52,912 bases of DNA from assembly GCA_020846775.1 (NCBI GenBank), contig JADLDG010000050.1:1-52912 (forward strand), read 5' to 3'. Position 1 is the first letter of the stretch. Each line of letters starts with the position of its first letter. Below are positions 52,341 to 52,912 of this stretch, one piece after another. The notes below the pieces were generated by a model. It did no database searches, had not been told where the DNA came from, and saw nothing but the letters and a program-made list of their open reading frames with translations. Source of the stretch: Nitrospirota bacterium. GTDB taxonomy: Bacteria > Nitrospirota > 9FT-COMBO-42-15 > HDB-SIOI813. The translations under genes were made by a program, and so were the position numbers.

Positions 52341-52912
52341 TCTCTAACCTTATTCCAAATAGTTTCCAGCCCTAAGATATTTGATACACTCAGAAATCCC
52401 GAAATAACTCCGCCCATAATTCCTGGGAGATGTATACTCTGTCCGCCGAGGTAAAATCCTCTTATCGCAGTAACAGAACTGAGTTTTATCTGGTCTACAG
52501 ATTGTTTCACCCCATACATGGAACCACGAGGAGTGCCGGTATATCTTTCATATGTAGATGGCGTTGCACTGTCAACTACTTTAATACTCCCGTTCACCTC
52601 TGGAAGTAATTCTTTAAACTGACTGACGAGACATTCCGTTTCTCTTTGTTTGTATTCAAGGTAGGCGGGAGTCCGCTTATTTGATTCGTACAGTTCTTCA
52701 GGCAGTCTGTTCACGGGAGACTCCTTCAGAATGCAAAGACCTTTTTTTTTATTGTCATATACTGTTGGATCACATGCCATTATAGCAAAAGATTCGTCCC
52801 TTGTCCGGCCCAGTCTGTACAGATTGGAACAGGCTATCTTGTCAGGGAGATGATCAACCTCCAGATATACTGCAAACGGGGCATTGGTGTTTTCCAACCC
52901 TTTTAGCCTGGA
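52331..52912 (-). CDS. Phytoene desaturase/CrtI-like FAD enzyme, C-terminal part (5' end outside window)
   Basis: About 193 C-terminal residues are visible and the frame is open to the window edge. The end TPRGSMYGVKQS ... GFYLGGQSIHLPGIMGGVISGF is the conserved C-terminal FAD-contacting region of carotenoid desaturases/isomerases (CrtI/CrtISO and related amine-oxidase-like proteins). A TTG in this stretch is not the true start, because the frame runs on upstream. Desaturases of this type also occur in clusters proposed for ladderane lipids. The enzyme may introduce double bonds into the acyl chain. Confidence 0.85.
   Translation of the reverse strand, partial: SRLKGLENTNAPFAVYLEVDHLPDKIACSNLYRLGRTRDESFAIMACDPTVYDNKKKGLCILKESPVNRLPEELYESNKRTPAYLEYKQRETECLVSQFKELLPEVNGSIKVVDSATPSTYERYTGTPRGSMYGVKQSVDQIKLSSVTAIRGFYLGGQSIHLPGIMGGVISGFLSVSNILGLETIWNKVRECR

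Noticed and set aside
26858-52912. Naming the cluster a ladderane pathway
   Set aside because: The desaturase and radical SAM genes fit, but the export set and chain-length factor point to aryl-polyene-type clusters. The product cannot be inferred from sequence.

Overview
The window looks like a chromosome segment of a Gram-negative bacterium, since it carries LolA- and LpxL-type proteins, a PagL-type lipid A deacylase, outer-membrane barrels and a MarC-type membrane protein. The housekeeping order (tig-clpP-clpX; dprA-topA-trmFO-xerC-hslV-hslU-argB) and the split cytochrome b (subunit IV) suggest a Nitrospirota-like or deltaproteobacteria-like lineage. That placement is inference; nothing in the window names the taxon.

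Layout. Positions 1-4526 (minus strand) hold the end of a cytochrome bc-type operon, in which a CBS-domain/cytochrome b C-terminal fusion is followed by a c-type cytochrome, then clpX, clpP, tig and a tRNA-Leu(UAG). Positions 4527-4960 are a repeat-rich spacer. Positions 4961-17383 (plus strand) carry an SLC13/TrkA_C transporter, a LysM protein and the block dprA, topA, trmFO, xerC, hslV, hslU, argB and a PilZ protein. Positions 17420-26827 are mixed: uppP, a MarC-family gene, three B12-type radical SAM genes, a small secreted protein, a GT39-like membrane glycosyltransferase with TPRs and an outer-membrane barrel.

Positions 26858-52912 are one long minus-strand gene train that continues past the right edge. 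In transcription order it encodes: a CrtI/phytoene-desaturase-like FAD enzyme (partial), a ketosynthase (KS), ACP, PlsC acyltransferase, a PaaK-like adenylating enzyme, a PagL-like deacylase, a two-domain hotdog dehydratase, a thioesterase, a KS, a KS-like half protein, two B12-type radical SAM enzymes, a GT2-DUF2062 protein, an LpxL-type acyltransferase, an ACP, a KS, a chain-length-factor-like KS with Glu for the catalytic Cys, a DUF559 endonuclease, LolA, a lipoprotein, an MMPL exporter, an ACP, an HHxxxD condensation/acyltransferase, an FAD oxidoreductase, an AMP ligase and another radical SAM enzyme. Many of these genes overlap by 1-17 bases. The core matches the parts list of aryl-polyene/xanthomonadin-type type II fatty-acid/polyketide clusters. 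The desaturase and radical SAM enzymes recall the clusters proposed for ladderane lipids in anammox bacteria. I propose a hybrid pathway that builds a polyene-like or cyclised/C-methylated acyl chain, attaches it to a lipid or sugar-lipid, and exports it to the outer membrane. The product is unknown.

A second theme is short palindromic repeats. One CCCCCTTT...AAAGGGGG family occurs at six or more places and supplies ribosome-binding sites or first codons to neighbouring genes. A triple-hairpin repeat sits in frame inside xerC, and another hairpin lies in the 5' codons of dprA. A DUF559 (Vsr-like) endonuclease gene is flanked by two copies of the first repeat and has given lolA a new start. 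This suggests that the endonuclease and the repeat travel together.
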